DNA from: Mucilaginibacter segetis
Lineage (GTDB): Bacteria > Bacteroidota > Bacteroidia > Sphingobacteriales > Sphingobacteriaceae
Assembly: GCF_016522075.1 (NCBI RefSeq)
Contig: NZ_JAEHFW010000001.1
Location: 1,922,001 to 1,986,000, forward strand
Reading direction: 5' to 3'
DNA length: 64,000 bases
Positions within the stretch are counted from its first letter, which is position 1. Each line of letters opens with the position of its first letter. Shown here in pieces: positions 61,574-64,000 of the stretch. A model generated the notes under the pieces. It was not told the DNA's origin and did no database searches. It saw only the letters and a list, made by a program, of their open reading frames with translations. The position numbers and the translations under genes were made by a program.

Positions 61574-64000
61574 TTATTCTGTTTTATCGTCGGCTTCAGG
61601 CTGTTCTCCCGTTTCGCCGGTTTCACCATCAATAATTATTTCGTCTGTTTCTTCCTCTTCGTCATGCTCAATTTTAGCAACAGATGCAATCTCATCATTG
61701 TTTTTCAGTGTGATCAATTTAACACCCTGAGTTGCCCGACCCATAACACGTAATTCACTTATGGCAATACGAATAATGATACCTGATTTATTTATTATCA
61801 TCAGGTCTTCCCTATCAGTAACACCTTTAATGGCAACTAGTTTTCCGGTTTTTTCAGTTATGTTGAGTGTTTTTACACCTTTACCGCCACGGTTAGTTAC
61901 TCGGTAGTCATCAATATCTGTACGTTTACCATAACCTTTTTCTGATACAACAAGTACTGTTGTTTCCTGATCATCAATACTGATCATTCCTACAACCTCA
62001 TCGTTTTCATTATCTAATGTTATACCTCTTACCCCTGTCGCGGTACGACCCATTGGCCTAACAGTTGATTCATTAAAGCGAATAGCTCTCCCTGATTGCA
62101 GCGCCATAACAATTTCGCTGCTTCCGCTGGTTAAATTAGCTGCAAGTAAAGAATCACCCTCATTTATATTAATAGCGTTTATACCATTCGCTCGCGGACG
62201 AGAATATGCTTCAAGAGAAGTTTTCTTTATGGTTCCTTTTTTGGTACACATAATAATAAAGTTATTCTCCAGGTATTCCTTATCCTTAAGGTTTATCAGT
62301 TTAATATAAGCCTTGATATTTTCTTCTTTCGGTATATTAATGATGTTTTGTATAGCGCGACCTTTTGAAGTACGTGTACCTTCAGGTATCTCAAATACTC
62401 TCAGCCAGAAACATTGTCCCGATTCTGTAAAGAACAACATGTAATTATGATTCGAGGCAATAACTAAATGTTCAATAAAATCAGCATCACGGCTGTTACT
62501 ACCTATTGAACCTTTACCACCCCTACTCTGTCTGCGATATTCGGTAAGCGGAGTACGTTTAATATATCCTTCGCGTGATATGGTAATCACAACATCCTCA
62601 TCTTCTATAAAGTCTTCGGTTTGCATTTCTGCTGATGAATGCACCATTTCGGTTTTACGCTCATCACCATATTTTTCTTTTATCTCTAACAGTTCATCTT
62701 TGATGATCTGCATACGTAACCCTTCGTCAGCCAAAATAGATCTTAAATACTCTATCTGTTGCATTAAGGCTGCATATTCATCTTTAATTTTGTCACGCTC
62801 CAGGCCTGTTAAGCGTCTTAGCGTCATATCCAGAATAGCTCGGGCCTGTATATCGCTCAAACCAAACTGCCCTATCAAACCTTCTCGTGCTTCATCCGGT
62901 GTTGAAGATGCCCGTATCAATTTGATCACCTCATCAAGGTGGTCTAAAGCAATAAGTAAACCTTCCAGGATATGTGCACGTTTTTCGGCTTCTGCTAATT
63001 CATATTTTGTACGTCGTATAACTACTTCGTGCCTGTGCTCAACAAAATGATGTATCAAATCTTTTAAGTTAAGCAACATTGGCCGGCCATGAACAAGCGC
63101 AATATTATTTACACTAAAAGAAGTTTGCAGCGCAGTGTATTTATATAAGTTATTTAAAACGATGGCTGCGTTGGCATCACGTTTTATTTCATATACCACA
63201 CGAATACCCTGACGGTTAGACTCATCACGGATGGCGGTGATACCTTCAATTTTCTTTTCATTAACCAATTCAGCTGTGCGCTCAATCATTAATGCCTTAT
63301 TTACCTGGTAAGGAACCTCAGTTACTATAATGCGCTCGCGATCGTTATTATATGTTTCAATTTCGGCACGGGCACGTATAACTATACGTCCTCTACCTGT
63401 TTCAAGCGCCTCACGCGGGCCTTCAAAGCCATAAATTATACCGCCTGTTGGAAAATCCGGACCTTTTACGTGGGTCATCAACTCCCCTACCTCTATTTGT
63501 CGGTTGTCAATTAATGCAACTGTTGCATTAATTATCTCCGTAAGATTATGAGGTGCCATATTAGTGGCCATACCTACAGCTATACCTGATGCTCCATTAA
63601 CTAACAGGTTAGGGAATTTCGCGGGTAATACAGTTGGTTCTTCTATCGAATCATCAAAATTTAACTGATAATCAATAGTGTCCTTATTGATATCTGCCAG
63701 CATCTCTTCAGCAATTTTTTGAAGTCTTGCTTCGGTGTAACGCATTGCTGCAGGTTCGTCACCATCAATTGAACCGTAATTACCCTGACCTTCAACAAAT
63801 GGATACCGCAGGCTCCAGTCCTGCGCCATACGTACCATGGCATCATATACTGACTTATCGCCATGCGGATGGTATTTACCTAAAACCTCACCCACAATAC
63901 GGGCCGATTTTTTATAGGGCTTGTTATTGCTCAGTCCAAGATCAAGCATGCCAAATAGTACACGCCGGTGTACCGGTTTTAAACCATCACGTACATCAGG
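61574..64000 (-). CDS. gyrA: DNA gyrase subunit A (5' end beyond the window)
   Basis: 808 residues of the topoisomerase II A subunit; the frame stays open to the window edge, whose first in-window residues [17 protein letters not shown] match GyrA, so the N-terminus is cut off. The breakage-reunion Tyr is in [11 protein letters not shown], the QRDR region is [20 protein letters not shown], and the C-terminal pinwheel carries the GyrA-box-like [11 protein letters not shown]. An acidic tail ([17 protein letters not shown]) ends the protein. The QRDR has Lys at the position of E. coli Ser83. Two TPR genes follow. Confidence 0.97.
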   Translation of the reverse strand, partial: PDVRDGLKPVHRRVLFGMLDLGLSNNKPYKKSARIVGEVLGKYHPHGDKSVYDAMVRMAQDWSLRYPFVEGQGNYGSIDGDEPAAMRYTEARLQKIAEEMLADINKDTIDYQLNFDDSIEEPTVLPAKFPNLLVNGASGIAVGMATNMAPHNLTEIINATVALIDNRQIEVGELMTHVKGPDFPTGGIIYGFEGPREALETGRGRIVIRARAEIETYNNDRERIIVTEVPYQVNKALMIERTAELVNEKKIEGITAIRDESNRQGIRVVYEIKRDANAAIVLNNLYKYTALQTSFSVNNIALVHGRPMLLNLKDLIHHFVEHRHEVVIRRTKYELAEAEKRAHILEGLLIALDHLDEVIKLIRASSTPDEAREGLIGQFGLSDIQARAILDMTLRRLTGLERDKIKDEYAALMQQIEYLRSILADEGLRMQIIKDELLEIKEKYGDERKTEMVHSSAEMQTEDFIEDEDVVITISREGYIKRTPLTEYRRQSRGGKGSIGSNSRDADFIEHLVIASNHNYMLFFTESGQCFWLRVFEIPEGTRTSKGRAIQNIINIPKEENIKAYIKLINLKDKEYLENNFIIMCTKKGTIKKTSLEAYSRPRANGINAININEGDSLLAANLTSGSSEIVMALQSGRAIRFNESTVRPMGRTATGVRGITLDNENDEVVGMISIDDQETTVLVVSEKGYGKRTDIDDYRVTNRGGKGVKTLNITEKTGKLVAIKGVTDREDLMIINKSGIIIRIAISELRVMGRATQGVKLITLKNNDEIASVAKIEHDEEEETDEIIIDGETGETGEQPEADDKTE

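Noticed and set aside
62580..63050. 156-codon ORF antisense to gyrA
   Set aside because: Serine/arginine-rich shadow of the conserved gyrA frame with no domain; gyrA itself explains the open frame.
1..64000. CRISPR arrays, tRNA/rRNA genes, insertion sequences, prophage
   Set aside because: No direct-repeat array, cloverleaf, transposase or integrase-like coding sequence was seen on either strand by reading; a dedicated search (tRNAscan, ISfinder) was not possible here.

Overview
The window looks like a chromosomal segment of a Bacteroidetes bacterium, most likely family Sphingobacteriaceae (Mucilaginibacter/Pedobacter-like). This rests on a gliding-type (T9SS) sorting-domain protein next to a PorP/SprF-like protein, a BlaI/M56 pair, lipoproteins and RND proteins of the Bacteroidetes type, promoters matching TTTG-N19-TAnnTTTG, and AT-rich DNA with few Shine-Dalgarno sequences. 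Genus assignment is inference. I see no tRNA, rRNA, CRISPR array, insertion sequence, prophage or plasmid gene; gene order is that of an ordinary core/accessory chromosome with short operons on both strands.

Layout. 1-1.5 kb: purB. 1.5-8.2 kb: a TetR regulator followed by a complete TolC / membrane-fusion / RND efflux operon ending at a perfect 14-bp terminator. 8.2-11.2 kb: small membrane proteins, a second TetR regulator, an OsmC protein. 11.2-17.6 kb: a 1724-residue PKD-rich T9SS cargo with its PorP/SprF-like partner. 17.6-24.7 kb: SpmA/SpmB-like membrane protein, OsmC plus metZ, an OmpA-like protein, SRPBCC plus acetate-uptake protein, gpmA. 24.7-32.6 kb: S9 peptidase, hybrid-PAS histidine kinase, ZnT9-like cation transporter, deoxynucleotidase, argB-proC. 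32.7-35.3 kb: BlaI-M56 signalling pair. 35.3-42.3 kb: 2H phosphoesterase, dinB, GNAT, ECF sigma with overlapping membrane protein, dicarboxylate symporter, rplU-rpmA. 43.2-49 kb: adenosylcobalamin riboswitch, BtuB-like receptor, a DUF6580-like membrane protein, then sirtuin, S41 protease and a Dph6-like ATPase. 49-57.7 kb: CrtA-like protein, free-Met-sulfoxide reductase / hydrolase / AAG glycosylase, kynureninase plus HDAC-like amidohydrolase, MATE, AlbA_2, GNAT, hotdog. 57.8-64 kb: small lipoprotein, SDR, two paralogous TPR proteins and gyrA (cut by the window end).

The most interesting signals are regulatory. A pair of tandem AACT-N8-AGTT dyads sits over the promoter of the BlaI/M56 operon, and the M56 protein carries a TonB-plug-like segment plus a large uncharacterised C-terminal part. 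The TetR-efflux operon has an inverted repeat straddling a perfect promoter. The B12 riboswitch has a plausible switching stem and leads a BtuB-like receptor and a candidate B12-linked membrane protein. Several genes have -7 boxes so close to their start codons that their mRNAs would be leaderless or nearly so. No wholly new multi-gene system is convincingly visible; the best candidates are listed as findings.
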